A stretch of DNA of 37,663 nucleotides from Geobacter sp. UBA2189. GTDB taxonomy: Bacteria > Desulfobacterota > Desulfuromonadia > Geobacterales > Pseudopelobacteraceae. Location of the stretch: NCBI GenBank assembly GCA_002328035.1, contig DCVL01000003.1, positions 1 through 37,663 of the forward strand. Reading direction: 5' to 3'. Below, in pieces: positions 7,982-16,876 of this stretch. The notes beneath the pieces are model-generated. The model was given only the letters and a program-made list of their open reading frames with translations. It did no database searches and was not told where the DNA came from. Each line of letters opens with the position of its first letter. The stretch's first letter is position 1. A program made the position numbers and the translations under genes.

Positions 7982-9145
7982 TTATTCCTTGGCCAGCATG
8001 GCAACGATCTTCTGTGCGCCATCACCGAGATTTTCACCAATCTGAACATTAAGGCCGGACTCGAGCAGAAGTTTTTTGCCTTCTTCAACATTGCTGCCGT
8101 CCATCCGTACAACTATAGGCAATGGGCAGTGAACCTCATTTGCGGCTTCAATTATTCCTTGTGCTATAACATCGCAGCGCATGATCCCGCCAAATATATT
8201 AACAAAAACAGCCTTAACGTCAGTATCTTCCAGGATTATCTTGAATGCCTCTGCAACCTTCTCACGGGTTGCTCCGCCCCCAACATCCAGAAAGTTGGCA
8301 GGTCTTCCGTTAAACTCATTCAGAACATCAAGCGTTGCCATGGCCAGTCCTGCGCCATTTACCATGCATCCGATGTTTCCTTCCAGCTTGATGTAGGCCA
8401 GGTCATACTTACCTGCATTAATCTCAAGTGGATCTAGCTGTGAGTAGTCCATCATGTCAGGATATTCACGGTGACGGTAAACAGCATTGTCATCAAATGA
8501 TATCTTTGCATCCATTGCCAGAAGCCAGCCTGCTTTTGTAACAACAAGAGGGTTCACCTCTACCAGTGAACAATCTTTTTCAAGACAGCAGGTGTAAAGA
8601 TTGCGAATCAGCTCAACACAGTCTTCACAGACAACACCTGTAAGCCCCAGAGCCAACGCTATCTTGCGAGCCTGATAGGGGCGCAGTCCGGTGAAAGGAT
8701 CAATAGTAAGCATATGGATCTTTTCAGGAGACTTCTTTGCAACCTCTTCAATCTCAACCCCTCCTTCAGCCGAAGCTATCAGGCAGTAACGTGAATTCTG
8801 ACGATCAAGGGTTATGGATACGTAAAATTCGCGGGCAATTTCAACCGCTTCTTCTACAAGTATACGGCGAACCTTTAATCCTTCAGGGCCTGTCTGATGT
8901 GTAACAAGCCTTTCTCCAAACAGTTTTTTTGCAAGATCCGCAGCCTGTTCGGGGTGATGAACCACCTTAACGCCGCCGGCCTTACCACGTCCTCCTGCAT
9001 AGACCTGAGCCTTGACTACACAATGTCCCCCCATCATCTTGGCTGCGCGCTCAACCTGATCGGCGGTAAGTGCAACCATGTTTCTGGGTACAGGAATACC
9101 GTAAGTACTGATTATTTCTTTTGCTTGATACTCGTGAATATTCAT
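7982..9145 (-). CDS. sucC: Succinyl-CoA synthetase, beta subunit
   Basis: A 387-residue protein with the standard start MNIHEYQAKEI. An ATP-grasp domain contains the glycine loop GGRGKAGGVK at about 52-61 and the metal/nucleotide segment LVEVNPLVV near residue 200. The C-terminal CoA-ligase domain has FLDVGGGA and VFVNIFGGIMRCD. It supplies the nucleotide-binding half of the sucCD complex. The start codon at 9145 is preceded by GGGAGGGAA. A sigma-70-like promoter lies about 30 bp further upstream, so sucCD can be transcribed separately from the tsaB-rpsB block behind it. Confidence 0.97.
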   Translation of the reverse strand: MNIHEYQAKEIISTYGIPVPRNMVALTADQVERAAKMMGGHCVVKAQVYAGGRGKAGGVKVVHHPEQAADLAKKLFGERLVTHQTGPEGLKVRRILVEEAVEIAREFYVSITLDRQNSRYCLIASAEGGVEIEEVAKKSPEKIHMLTIDPFTGLRPYQARKIALALGLTGVVCEDCVELIRNLYTCCLEKDCSLVEVNPLVVTKAGWLLAMDAKISFDDNAVYRHREYPDMMDYSQLDPLEINAGKYDLAYIKLEGNIGCMVNGAGLAMATLDVLNEFNGRPANFLDVGGGATREKVAEAFKIILEDTDVKAVFVNIFGGIMRCDVIAQGIIEAANEVHCPLPIVVRMDGSNVEEGKKLLLESGLNVQIGENLGDGAQKIVAMLAKE

Positions 9146-9176
9146 AGTTCCCTCCCTGGAATTATGTATACGGGGT

Positions 9177-9204
9177 AGTATATCAAGCTTTAGCGATACT
9201 GCAA
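9177..9204 (-). promoter_or_regulatory. Sigma-70-like promoter of sucCD
   Basis: On the minus strand, TTGCAG (9204-9199) and TATACT (9182-9177) are separated by 16 bp. The first transcribed base would be near 9170, about 25 bp before the sucC start, with room for the GGGAGGG ribosome binding site. No terminator is visible between tsaB and this promoter, so some read-through from the upstream operon is possible. Confidence 0.6.
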
Positions 9205-9239
9205 GCGCTTTTTAATCAGAGTAAAAATATATTGTTAGA

Positions 9240-9932
9240 CTAAATCTTTTTTTGACGTGAAATCTCGGCTTCAGAGAGACGATGGTAGGCAGGTTTCAGA
9301 AATTCAGGGGATACAGCGGTTCCATTATTACGGTGAGAGTATTCGGCAATCAGGCATCCTGCGGACGGGCGTAGGGCATTGCAGATTAATGGTGCAAATA
9401 TGGCATTTTTACCGAGTCTGAGCTTGATTAAATCTTGATATCGCAAGGCGCCGTCTCCAAGAAAGATGGTTGGAGTGGTAAGTTCATCAAGAAATTTATC
9501 GGGGGATATTGCAGAGTCTGGCTTAAGGGGGACAGGTAGATCTGATATCTGGTAGAGAGCCGTGTAGATCTCGTTTTTACGGGCGTCCAGCATTGGACAT
9601 ACAGGAATGTCTGAAACAGGTATATTCATTGCGAGCATCGCCAGAGTGGAAACAGTTATGCACGGCTTGTCTGTTGCAAAAGCCAGCCCCTGTATAGTAG
9701 CTATGCCTGTGCGAACACCTGTAAAAGAGCCAGGGCCGGCGGCGCAGGCAAAAAGTTCTATCTGCTGAACAGTAAGTCCCTTTTTGTTCAGCAGATGTTT
9801 GATTTCAGGTATCAGCAGATTGTTCTGGTGTCCCGCAGAGGCATCAATCAGGGTCTCGGCGAGCAATTTGCCATCTTCTGTTACTGCTATACCGATTCTG
9901 GCTGTTGTAGTCTCAATGCAAAGAGTTATCAT
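9240..9932 (-). CDS. tsaB: tRNA N6-threonylcarbamoyladenosine biosynthesis protein TsaB
   Basis: A 230-residue ASKHA-fold protein. The N-terminus LCIETTTARIGIAVTEDGKL is the conserved nucleotide-fold strand pair. The segment with AGPGSFTGVRTGIATIQGLA at about 68-87 is the hallmark of the TsaB/YeaZ family. TsaB acts as the scaffold partner of TsaD and TsaE in t6A37 modification of ANN-decoding tRNAs in the cytoplasm. It overlaps the rseP stop by 4 bp (ATGA) and is the last gene of the rpsB-to-tsaB block. TsaD and TsaE are not in the window. Confidence 0.93.
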   Translation of the reverse strand: MITLCIETTTARIGIAVTEDGKLLAETLIDASAGHQNNLLIPEIKHLLNKKGLTVQQIELFACAAGPGSFTGVRTGIATIQGLAFATDKPCITVSTLAMLAMNIPVSDIPVCPMLDARKNEIYTALYQISDLPVPLKPDSAISPDKFLDELTTPTIFLGDGALRYQDLIKLRLGKNAIFAPLICNALRPSAGCLIAEYSHRNNGTAVSPEFLKPAYHRLSEAEISRQKKI

Positions 9933-11050
9933 GCCTTTGCTGAAAAGAAAAAACGGATTATATCGTTGTAAAAAGCCAGCACCATCATTCCAAGGAGCAG
10001 TACCATACCAACCTGCTGGGCATACTCCCTTACCTTCTGCGGTACAGGACGCCTTATAATCGCCTCAATGGTGTAAAAGGTCAGATGACCGCCATCCAAG
10101 ACAGGTATTGGAAGCAGGTTCAATATTCCCAGATTTATTGAAACTACCGCAAGCAGCATAAAAAAGGTGGCTCCGCCGGTTTGAGCAGCCTTGTTTGCCA
10201 TATCAGCTATCATCAACGGGCCACCGAGGCTATTTAGTGGCACCACACCTTGAAACAGTTTAATTAGGGACAATCCGGTAAGTCTCGTTACCTCCACAGC
10301 CTTTGCGCTTCCCAGTGAAAATGATTCCAGTAGTCCGAAGCGCTGAGTCACAAAATCATATGCTGGAGATACACCGATAATCTGTTTCTTTACAACCTCT
10401 CCAAACATGTTTTTTGTCTCGCCCTGCTGAGGTTTGAGCTGAATGGTTATTGGCTGATTATTTCTGATAATAGTAAGGGTTATGCTGTCTGTAACAGTGG
10501 CCATTTTTGCGGAAAAGTCTTCCCACTGTACGATACGCTGTCCGTTGACCTCAGTAATCAGATCACCTTTCTGAATACCGGCCAGCGCGGCAGGTTTGTT
10601 TGGAAAGACCTCTCCTACAGTAGCCTTGAGTATAGGCATACCTGTCATATAAATGATAATAAGCAGCAGCCAGGCAAAGAGCATATTGAAAAAAGGACCG
10701 GCAAATACAATAGCCATTCTCTGAGGTATACTTTTATGGGCAAAGGAACGTTTTTTGTCTTCTTCGCTGAGTGGTTCCCTTGAGGATTCAGGGTTTTCCT
10801 TGCCGGTTTCCTGCTCAATCATATCAACCTCATTCAACCCGCCTTCACCGAACATCTTGACATATCCGCCCAAAGGGAAGGCTGATATCAGATATTCCGT
10901 TTCACCTACCTGACGCCCAAAAAGTTTGGGGCCAAAGCCGAGTGAAAATTTTTCCACCTTTACCCCCATCCATTTGGCCACAAGAAAGTGACCAAGCTCA
11001 TGGATAAAGATCAATATACCTAGAACTATAATAAAATTAAGGATAATCAT
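9929..11050 (-). CDS. rseP: Site-2 intramembrane metalloprotease RseP (M50)
   Basis: A 373-residue membrane protease. TM1 carries the zinc motif IHELGHF (HExxH) at about residues 18-24. The periplasmic region holds one visible PDZ domain (PNKPAALAGIQKGDLITEVN, about 190-250), so it appears to have one PDZ rather than the two in E. coli RseP. The third zinc ligand lies in NLLPIPVLDGGHL near residue 320, followed by two TM segments. RseP cuts anti-sigma factors and membrane-bound signal peptides. I chose the ATG at 11050, giving MIILNFIIVLG. The frame remains open to 11107, but the extension overlaps dxr and would put a polar stretch before TM1. The start lies 2 bp after the dxr stop. Confidence 0.94.
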   Translation of the reverse strand: MIILNFIIVLGILIFIHELGHFLVAKWMGVKVEKFSLGFGPKLFGRQVGETEYLISAFPLGGYVKMFGEGGLNEVDMIEQETGKENPESSREPLSEEDKKRSFAHKSIPQRMAIVFAGPFFNMLFAWLLLIIIYMTGMPILKATVGEVFPNKPAALAGIQKGDLITEVNGQRIVQWEDFSAKMATVTDSITLTIIRNNQPITIQLKPQQGETKNMFGEVVKKQIIGVSPAYDFVTQRFGLLESFSLGSAKAVEVTRLTGLSLIKLFQGVVPLNSLGGPLMIADMANKAAQTGGATFFMLLAVVSINLGILNLLPIPVLDGGHLTFYTIEAIIRRPVPQKVREYAQQVGMVLLLGMMVLAFYNDIIRFFFSAKA

Positions 11051-12219
11051 TGTAGGGTTCCTGTCTGTAATCTGGCGCAGATATCCTGTGCCGTAGCTCT
11101 GCCCCATTCATCAGCTTCAAGCACCTCTTCAATAGATGAAATCTGTGAAGCTTTATGGGCATCCATGGTTTTTTCAATCAAACGGGCGATCTGCAGGTAG
11201 GAGATCCTTCCGGCCAGAAACTCCTCCACTGCTACTTCATTAGCTGCATTCATAACTGCCGGCATACTCTCTCCTTCGCCCAGAGCTCGGTAGGCAAGTC
11301 CCAGGCAGGGGAAACGCTCCAGATCCGGTTTGTAGAAGGTGAGTCCTGAAAGTGCTGTAAGGTCAAGATGTTTTACACCTGTACTTACACGTGCAGGATA
11401 CGAAAGGGCATATGCTATTGGAGCCTTCATATCTGGTATCCCTAGCTGGGCGATGACACAGCCATCAATATACTCCACCATTGAGTGAATTATACTTTGT
11501 GGATGTATATTAACGCAGATCTTCTCTGCGGGTGCATCAAAGAGCCAGCGTGCCTCGATTACTTCAAGCCCTTTGTTCATCATGGTTGCAGAATCTATTG
11601 TAATCTTGCGTCCCATGCTCCAGTTTGGATGATTGAGGGCATCCTGTATCGTTACAGTTTGCAGGTTTTCTACCGGGGTTTCACGGAAGGGGCCACCGGA
11701 GGCAGTCAGTATAATCCTTGTTATATCTTCACTGCGATGCCCTTCAATGGATTGAAATACGGCGCTGTGCTCGCTATCCACAGGATACAGCTTGACATTG
11801 TGCTTTTTGACCAGTTCCATGAACAGATGCCCTGCAGTAACAAGGATTTCCTTGTTTGCCAGAGCCACATCCTTACCAGCTCTGATAGCTGCGGCAGTAG
11901 GCAGGAGCCCTGCTGCGCCGACAATAGCCGCTACAACCATCTGTACCCCAGGGGCTGTAGCAACCGCAGATAGTCCTTCCTGGCCACCGACAACCTCAAC
12001 ATCTACTCCTGACAACATCCCTTTAAGCTGAGGTATGTCCGAAGGATCTGCTACTGCAACAAGTTTTGGCCTGAACTGGCGGATCTGGTGTGACAACAAT
12101 TCAAGATTCTTTGCCCCAGATAATGAAATAACGCGAAATTTGTCCGGATGAGCCTCTACAATCTCAAGGGTGCTTACTCCAATGGAGCCGGTTGAACCGA
12201 GTATGGCGAGCTGTTTCAT
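11047..12219 (-). CDS. dxr: 1-deoxy-D-xylulose 5-phosphate reductoisomerase
   Basis: A 390-residue enzyme that converts DXP to MEP with NADPH and a divalent metal, the second step of the non-mevalonate isoprenoid pathway. The NADPH loop LGSTGSIGVSTLEI is at the N-terminus. LANKEILVTAG, VDSEHSAVFQ and LNHPNWSMGRKITIDSAT carry the substrate and metal ligands. I chose the ATG at 12219, preceded by GGAAGG and giving MKQLAILGSTG. An in-frame upstream start at 12249 would overlap cdsA. It sits between cdsA and rseP, the usual order in this group, and supplies precursor for UppS encoded upstream. Confidence 0.97.
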   Translation of the reverse strand: MKQLAILGSTGSIGVSTLEIVEAHPDKFRVISLSGAKNLELLSHQIRQFRPKLVAVADPSDIPQLKGMLSGVDVEVVGGQEGLSAVATAPGVQMVVAAIVGAAGLLPTAAAIRAGKDVALANKEILVTAGHLFMELVKKHNVKLYPVDSEHSAVFQSIEGHRSEDITRIILTASGGPFRETPVENLQTVTIQDALNHPNWSMGRKITIDSATMMNKGLEVIEARWLFDAPAEKICVNIHPQSIIHSMVEYIDGCVIAQLGIPDMKAPIAYALSYPARVSTGVKHLDLTALSGLTFYKPDLERFPCLGLAYRALGEGESMPAVMNAANEVAVEEFLAGRISYLQIARLIEKTMDAHKASQISSIEEVLEADEWGRATAQDICARLQTGTLQ

Positions 12220-12220
12220 A

Positions 12221-13018
12221 TCAGAACCTTCCAAACAGGAACAAAGCATAGTAGTAGGTTACAGGTGCGGCAAAGATGATACTGTCCATCCTGTCCAGCA
12301 CACCACCGTGACCAGGGAATATGGTGCCGGAATCCTTGACTCCGAAGCTCCGTTTTAAAAGAGATTCGAATAGATCCCCCAACTGGCCGATTATTCCAAT
12401 AACCAGGGCTGTAGCAACTGCGTCTGTAAAACTTAGTTGCTGGAAAAAAGTAAATTTGGCGAACAGGGTTCCGGCAAGGCTGCCAAACAGACCTCCTATT
12501 GCTCCTTCTATGCTTTTTTTCGGGCTTACAGCCTCATAAAGTCGATGTTTGCCAATGGCGCTTCCGACGTAATAAGCTGTAGTGTCATTAGTCATTACTA
12601 TCAGCATTATTAACAGCAGCCAGTTGGTGCCGAATGGCAACAAACGGATAAGCAGAAGGTGAGACATAAGAAAAGGGATATAGATAAAGGCTGTGACAAC
12701 CAGTGAAAGTTCCTGGGCAACCATTGACATTTCTTTTAATCGGAACAGAAAATGAAAACCGGCAAGCAAGAACGAAGCTGTAATTGACATGATGAAGATT
12801 CTGTCATCGCCAAAAAGCGGGATTGCCAGGATAACAGCTCCAATGAAAGCAAATGGATAAAGTTCCCTCTTTCTGTCAGGAAGAGCCATCCCGAAAAATT
12901 CCAGCATAGCTATGAAGCAGAGGAGGCAAAGCATTAGGGCAAACATCCAGGGAGTGCCCTTTAAGATAGTCAAAAGAACCAGAGGCAACAGGATAAGTGC
13001 TGTAAGCAGGCGTTGTAT
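12221..13018 (-). CDS. cdsA: Phosphatidate cytidylyltransferase (CDP-diglyceride synthase), probable AUA start
   Basis: A 265-residue polytopic membrane enzyme that makes CDP-diacylglycerol from phosphatidate and CTP. About eight TM segments are visible. The C-terminal family signature reads SFGVKDSGTIFPGHGGVLDRMDS, split here as KDSGTIFPGHGG then LDRMDS. The first conventional start in frame is TTG at 12988, which would begin inside the first TM segment and has no ribosome binding site. Ten codons upstream, AAGGAG with a 6-base spacer precedes an AUA codon at 13018. Starting there gives xQRLLTALILLPLVLL, the usual CdsA N-terminus. No ATG, GTG or TTG occurs in frame between. I therefore place the start at 13018 with moderate confidence; the identity is not in doubt. 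Confidence 0.9.
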   Translation of the reverse strand: MQRLLTALILLPLVLLTILKGTPWMFALMLCLLCFIAMLEFFGMALPDRKRELYPFAFIGAVILAIPLFGDDRIFIMSITASFLLAGFHFLFRLKEMSMVAQELSLVVTAFIYIPFLMSHLLLIRLLPFGTNWLLLIMLIVMTNDTTAYYVGSAIGKHRLYEAVSPKKSIEGAIGGLFGSLAGTLFAKFTFFQQLSFTDAVATALVIGIIGQLGDLFESLLKRSFGVKDSGTIFPGHGGVLDRMDSIIFAAPVTYYYALFLFGRF

Positions 13019-13030
13019 GTTCAGCTCCTT
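13016..13030 (-). promoter_or_regulatory. Ribosome binding site pointing to an AUA start for cdsA
   Basis: AAGGAG (13030-13025) lies inside the last codons of uppS. It is followed by CTGAAC and then ATA at 13018-13016. The spacing is ideal, and the uppS stop falls between the two, which is the usual layout for coupled genes. Confidence 0.6.
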
Positions 13031-13761
13031 TGGGAGATTTGGGCGCTGGTTTTGCCAAATCTTCTTTCGCGCGCCTGATAATCGGCCAATGCCGCATGCA
13101 GCGAGTTAATGGTAAGGTCAGGCCAGTTTATATCGGTAAAATAGAGTTCTGTGTAAGCCAGCTGCCAGAGCAGAAAGTTACTGATACGCATCTCACCGCT
13201 GGTACGGATCAAAAGATCGGGGTCAGGCAGATCGGATGTGTCAAGGTACTGATTAAAGAGCGTTTCAGTAATCTCGTCTGATCCCAGATTGCCTGCCTTG
13301 AGATCCTGCGCTATTTTTGCTGCTGCCCTTACAATCTCCTGACGCCCTCCATATGAAAGAGCAAGTGTTAAAACCATACCGGTATTCTGGGATGTCTGGC
13401 CAAGGGCATCATCAAGTATTCTGTTTACTTCGGCAGGAAGATCTGCACGGTTACCTATAACATTGAACCTTATATTGTTCTTCATCATCCTGACGAGTTC
13501 CATCCTGATATACTTTCGCAATAGAGACATCAATGCGCGCACTTCAACCTTTGGACGTGACCAGTTTTCAGATGAAAAGGCAAAAAGGGTAAGATATCCT
13601 ATTCCAAGGGCGGATGCCTGCTCTACAACCATTCTGACAGTCTCAACACCACGTTGATGTCCTACGATCCGTTTGAGCATTCTTTGCTCGGCCCAACGGC
13701 CGTTACCATCCATTATGATAGCAAGGTGTCTGGGAAGTTTTGTCAGTTCAGAACCGTTCAT
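13021..13761 (-). CDS. uppS: Undecaprenyl diphosphate synthase (isoprenyl transferase)
   Basis: A 246-residue cis-prenyltransferase that adds isopentenyl units to farnesyl diphosphate to make the C55 carrier lipid for cell wall synthesis. The hallmark LAIIMDGNGRWAEQR holds the catalytic Asp. GHQRGVETVR, TLFAFSSENWSRP, ALSYGGRQEIV and LIRTSGEMRISNFLLWQLAY follow in the family order. The start at 13761 (MNGSELTKLPRHLAII) is chosen over 13809, which would lie inside frr. The gene begins one base after the frr stop and its end carries the cdsA ribosome binding site. Confidence 0.97.
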   Translation of the reverse strand: MNGSELTKLPRHLAIIMDGNGRWAEQRMLKRIVGHQRGVETVRMVVEQASALGIGYLTLFAFSSENWSRPKVEVRALMSLLRKYIRMELVRMMKNNIRFNVIGNRADLPAEVNRILDDALGQTSQNTGMVLTLALSYGGRQEIVRAAAKIAQDLKAGNLGSDEITETLFNQYLDTSDLPDPDLLIRTSGEMRISNFLLWQLAYTELYFTDINWPDLTINSLHAALADYQARERRFGKTSAQISQRS

Positions 13762-13762
13762 C

Positions 13763-14320
13763 TCAAACTTCCATGACCTCCTTCTCTTTGTGAGAGAGGA
13801 TCTCGTCAAGTTTGGTTATGAGGGTGTCAGTTACCGTCTGAACGTCTTTTTCGGACTTTTTGAGTTCATCTTCAGTAATAAGCTTTTCCTTTTCCATCTT
13901 CTTGAGCTCGTCAATAACCTTGCGACGGATGTTACGAATCGCAACCTTGTGCTCTTCATCCATCTTTTTAAGTCCCTTTACGATCTCCTTGCGGCGTTCC
14001 TCGGTCAAAGGGGGTAGGTTAAGGCGGATCTGTTTGCCATCATTACCAGGGGTAAGTCCGATATTTGCATTAAGTATCGCTTTCTCAATTGGACCTATCA
14101 TCTTGGATTCCCAAGGCGTTATGGTTATTGTGCGAGGTTCCGGAACAGCCAGTGTGGCAACCTGCGTAATAGGGGAGGGGTTACCGTAATAATCCACCTT
14201 TATCTCATCCAGCAAAGAAGTGCTGGCGCGACCGGTACGGATACGCTGATACTCCTTGCGCAGATCCTCAAGAGTCTTTTCCATATGAGCCTTCATCTCT
14301 GCAATGATGGATTGTGGCAT
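13763..14320 (-). CDS. frr: Ribosome recycling factor
   Basis: A 185-residue protein of exact family length. It splits post-termination ribosomes together with EF-G. Conserved segments are RTGRASTSLLDEIKVDYYG near residue 27, and PITQVATLAVPEPRTITITPW. The C-terminal helix includes LPPLTEERRKEIVKGLKK and KKSEKDVQTVTDTLITKLDE. It sits three bases downstream of pyrH, the common order in bacteria. Confidence 0.98.
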   Translation of the reverse strand: MPQSIIAEMKAHMEKTLEDLRKEYQRIRTGRASTSLLDEIKVDYYGNPSPITQVATLAVPEPRTITITPWESKMIGPIEKAILNANIGLTPGNDGKQIRLNLPPLTEERRKEIVKGLKKMDEEHKVAIRNIRRKVIDELKKMEKEKLITEDELKKSEKDVQTVTDTLITKLDEILSHKEKEVMEV

Positions 14321-14323
14321 TTT

Positions 14324-15046
14324 TTATTCTCCTTGAACTATGGTTCCAATGGCTTCGCCGGCAATAACCTTGGTAATATTTCCCGGTCTGGTCAGATCAA
14401 ATACAATTATCGGGAGGTTATTGTCCATGCAGAGGGATGTTGCTGTTGCATCCATAACCTGAAGCCCCTGGTGCAGAACTTCAATATAGGATAACTCATC
14501 GTATCTGGTTGCAGTTGGATCTTTTTTGGGATCTGCGGAATATACGCCATCAACCTTGGTACCTTTCAGGATCGCTTCGGCGCCAATCTCCATGGCGCGA
14601 AGGCTGGCGGCTGTATCTGTTGTAAAATACGGATTACCGGTGCCGGCACCGAAAATGACCACTCTTCCCTTTTCAAGGTGTCTCATCGCTCTGCGGCGGA
14701 TGTACGGCTCGGCAACCTCCTGCATGGCAATGGCAGACTGAACACGAGTAGAAACGCCAACCTTTTCAAGTGCATCCTGCATGGCAAGTGAATTTATTAC
14801 TGTTGCCAACATTCCCATATAATCAGCGCTGGCACGATCCATTCCTTTGGAGGAGGCTGCCAAACCTCTGAAGATATTTCCACCGCCAATAACCAGGGCA
14901 AGCTCAACTCCGCTCTCGACAACAGCCTTAATCTCTGCCGCGATAGTGTTAATAGTTTCAGGATCAATACCATAACCCTGATCCCCTGCAAGGGATTCCC
15001 CTGATAATTTCAGCAGTACACGTTTAAAAGACCTGCGTGTTGCCAT
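14324..15046 (-). CDS. pyrH: Uridylate kinase
   Basis: A 240-residue hexameric UMP kinase of the amino acid kinase fold. It phosphorylates UMP to UDP for pyrimidine nucleotide supply. The N-terminal phosphate loop region reads VLLKLSGESLAG, followed by LALVIGGGNIFRG, DYMGMLATVINSLAMQDALE and FGAGTGNPYFTTDTAASLRA. It lies downstream of tsf across a GC-rich hairpin. The start codon is preceded by CAGGAGGC. Confidence 0.98.
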   Translation of the reverse strand: MATRRSFKRVLLKLSGESLAGDQGYGIDPETINTIAAEIKAVVESGVELALVIGGGNIFRGLAASSKGMDRASADYMGMLATVINSLAMQDALEKVGVSTRVQSAIAMQEVAEPYIRRRAMRHLEKGRVVIFGAGTGNPYFTTDTAASLRAMEIGAEAILKGTKVDGVYSADPKKDPTATRYDELSYIEVLHQGLQVMDATATSLCMDNNLPIIVFDLTRPGNITKVIAGEAIGTIVQGE

Positions 15047-15062
15047 AATGCCTCCTGATACG

Positions 15063-15087
15063 AAAACGCCGGCTTTGAAGGCCGGCG
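15063..15087 (-). terminator. Hairpin between tsf and pyrH, likely partial terminator
   Basis: On the minus strand, CGCCGGC-CTTCAAA-GCCGGCG is followed by TTTTCG. The 7-bp GC stem and short T-run suggest partial termination or RNA stabilisation after the ribosomal pair rpsB-tsf, which need much higher expression than pyrH and the genes behind it. Confidence 0.55.
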
Positions 15088-15095
15088 CTTTCAGT

Positions 15096-16025
15096 CTATT
15101 TCAGTCCGGCCGCTGCCGCAACCTCAGCGGCAAAGTCCGATTCCTTCTTTTCAAGTCCTTCTCCCAGGACAAACTTGGTAAATCGTTTAAGTGTTATGAT
15201 GCCACCCAAAGCTTTACCGGTTTCATCCAGATACTTTTGGATTGACTTGTCCGGATCCTTTACAAACGCCTGTTCCAGTAGGCAGATATCGCCGTAGAAC
15301 TTGTTTATCTGACCTTCAATTATCTTCTCAATGATGTTGTCGGGTTTACCTGTCTGGCGAGCCTTGTCACGATAGATATCCTTTTCCCTTTCAAGTACGT
15401 CTGTAGGGACTTCGCTCCGTTGCAGATAGGCTGGAGAGGCAGCTGCAATGTGCATTGCTATATCCTTTATGCAGCCAGCCAGCTTTTCATCGGCAGTTCC
15501 TTCAAAAGCAGCCTCAACAAGTACACCTATCTTGCCGCCTGCGTGAATATACGTACCAACCATCCCTTTGTCTGCAACTGTAAAGCTGACAAAACGGCGG
15601 ATCTGCATGTTTTCGCCGATTACAGAGATAGCCTCTGTAAGCAGGGTCTGAACATTCTTTGATGAGTCGCCTGCAAAAGGTTGCGCCATCAAATCCTCAA
15701 GATTTGATGGGTTCTTTTGCAGGACATGGTCGGCGACCTGTTTGACAAAGTCTTGGAATTTATCGTTTTTGGCAACAAAATCGGTTTCACTGTTAATCTC
15801 GACAAGTATGCCTGTATTCCCATTGGCTGAAACCGCTGCGGCAACCATTCCTTCCGTAGCAGCACGGCCAGCTTTTTTGGATGCAGCAGCCAAGCCCTTT
15901 TTGCGAAGGAGGTCAACAGCCTTCTCAATATCTCCGCCTACCTCTTCGAGCGCTTTTTTACAATCAAGCATTCCGGCGCCGGTAGTCTTCCTTAGTTCAT
16001 TTATCTGTGCAGCTGTAATAGCCAT
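15096..16025 (-). CDS. tsf: Elongation factor Ts
   Basis: A 309-residue guanine nucleotide exchange factor for EF-Tu. The N-terminal UBA-like domain and its signature are intact (LRKTTGAGMLDCKKALEEVG). The core then has ILVEINSETDFVAKNDKFQD, the segment that contacts the EF-Tu nucleotide site. The length is near that of the long proteobacterial form, with the C-terminal module present (INKFYGDICLLEQAFVKDPD). It follows rpsB by 71 bp, the classic S2/EF-Ts pair. Confidence 0.98.
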   Translation of the reverse strand: MAITAAQINELRKTTGAGMLDCKKALEEVGGDIEKAVDLLRKKGLAAASKKAGRAATEGMVAAAVSANGNTGILVEINSETDFVAKNDKFQDFVKQVADHVLQKNPSNLEDLMAQPFAGDSSKNVQTLLTEAISVIGENMQIRRFVSFTVADKGMVGTYIHAGGKIGVLVEAAFEGTADEKLAGCIKDIAMHIAAASPAYLQRSEVPTDVLEREKDIYRDKARQTGKPDNIIEKIIEGQINKFYGDICLLEQAFVKDPDKSIQKYLDETGKALGGIITLKRFTKFVLGEGLEKKESDFAAEVAAAAGLK

Positions 16026-16096
16026 CTTCTTCTATCCTCCGAACATGATCTGCTCTGTAATATTAGTAAAGTATATGGAACAGTAGAATATACTGA

Positions 16097-16876
16097 TTAA
16101 TCTGCCGATGCTTCACACGCTGCATCATCGCCCAAAGCCTCTTCCAAGGCTTCGTCATCAGAGCCTTCAGCATCGCTTTGAAGCACAACATTGTGAGCTT
16201 CAACACCTTCCAGAACTGCATCTGCTATCTTCGCAGAGAGGAGTCTGATGGCGCGGATGGCATCATCATTGCCAGGGATTACAAAGTCGATCATGTCAGG
16301 GTCGCAGTTGGTGTCAACAATAGCCACAACGGGGATTCCAAGTTTTTTTGCTTCCTGAACTGCAATTTCCTCATTTTTAGGGTCAATAACGAACATCATG
16401 CCAGGAAGCTTGGTCATGTTCTTTATGCCGCCAAGCACCTTTTCAAGCTTTTCGCGCTCCTTGTCCATCTTGAGCGCTTCCTTCTTGGTGTAGGCTTCAA
16501 TGGTACCATCCTCAAACATGGCATCAAGCTTTTTCAGGCGCTCGATGCTCTGCTTTACAGTAGAAAAGTTGGTTAGCATGCCGCCAAGCCAACGTTGGTT
16601 AACGTAATACTGGCCACAGCGGACAGCCTCTTCTGCAACAGAATCCTGAGCCTGTTTTTTCGTGCCTACAAACAGGATGGTGCTACCCTGTTCTGCAGTG
16701 TCTCTAACAAAATTGTAAGCGGATTTGAAGTATCGGACGGTTTTCTGAAGATCAATTATGTAGATGCCGTTTCTTGCGCCAAAGATGTACGGTTTCATCT
16801 TTGGATTCCAACGCTTGGTCTGGTGGCCGAAATGAACGCCTGCCTCCAGCAGTTCTTTCATGCTGATACTTGACAT
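16097..16876 (-). CDS. rpsB: 30S ribosomal protein S2
   Basis: A 259-residue ribosomal protein. The N-terminus reads ISMKELLEAGVHFGHQTKRW, and later segments are YIFGARNGIYIIDLQKTV and VNQRWLGGMLTNFSTVKQSI. The C-terminus carries a strongly acidic extension (EGSDDEALEEALGDD) past the usual end, which is common in this lineage. It heads the block running to tsaB. GGAGAAAAAGT precedes the start. S2 often controls its own messenger through the leader. Confidence 0.98.
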   Translation of the reverse strand: MSSISMKELLEAGVHFGHQTKRWNPKMKPYIFGARNGIYIIDLQKTVRYFKSAYNFVRDTAEQGSTILFVGTKKQAQDSVAEEAVRCGQYYVNQRWLGGMLTNFSTVKQSIERLKKLDAMFEDGTIEAYTKKEALKMDKEREKLEKVLGGIKNMTKLPGMMFVIDPKNEEIAVQEAKKLGIPVVAIVDTNCDPDMIDFVIPGNDDAIRAIRLLSAKIADAVLEGVEAHNVVLQSDAEGSDDEALEEALGDDAACEASAD

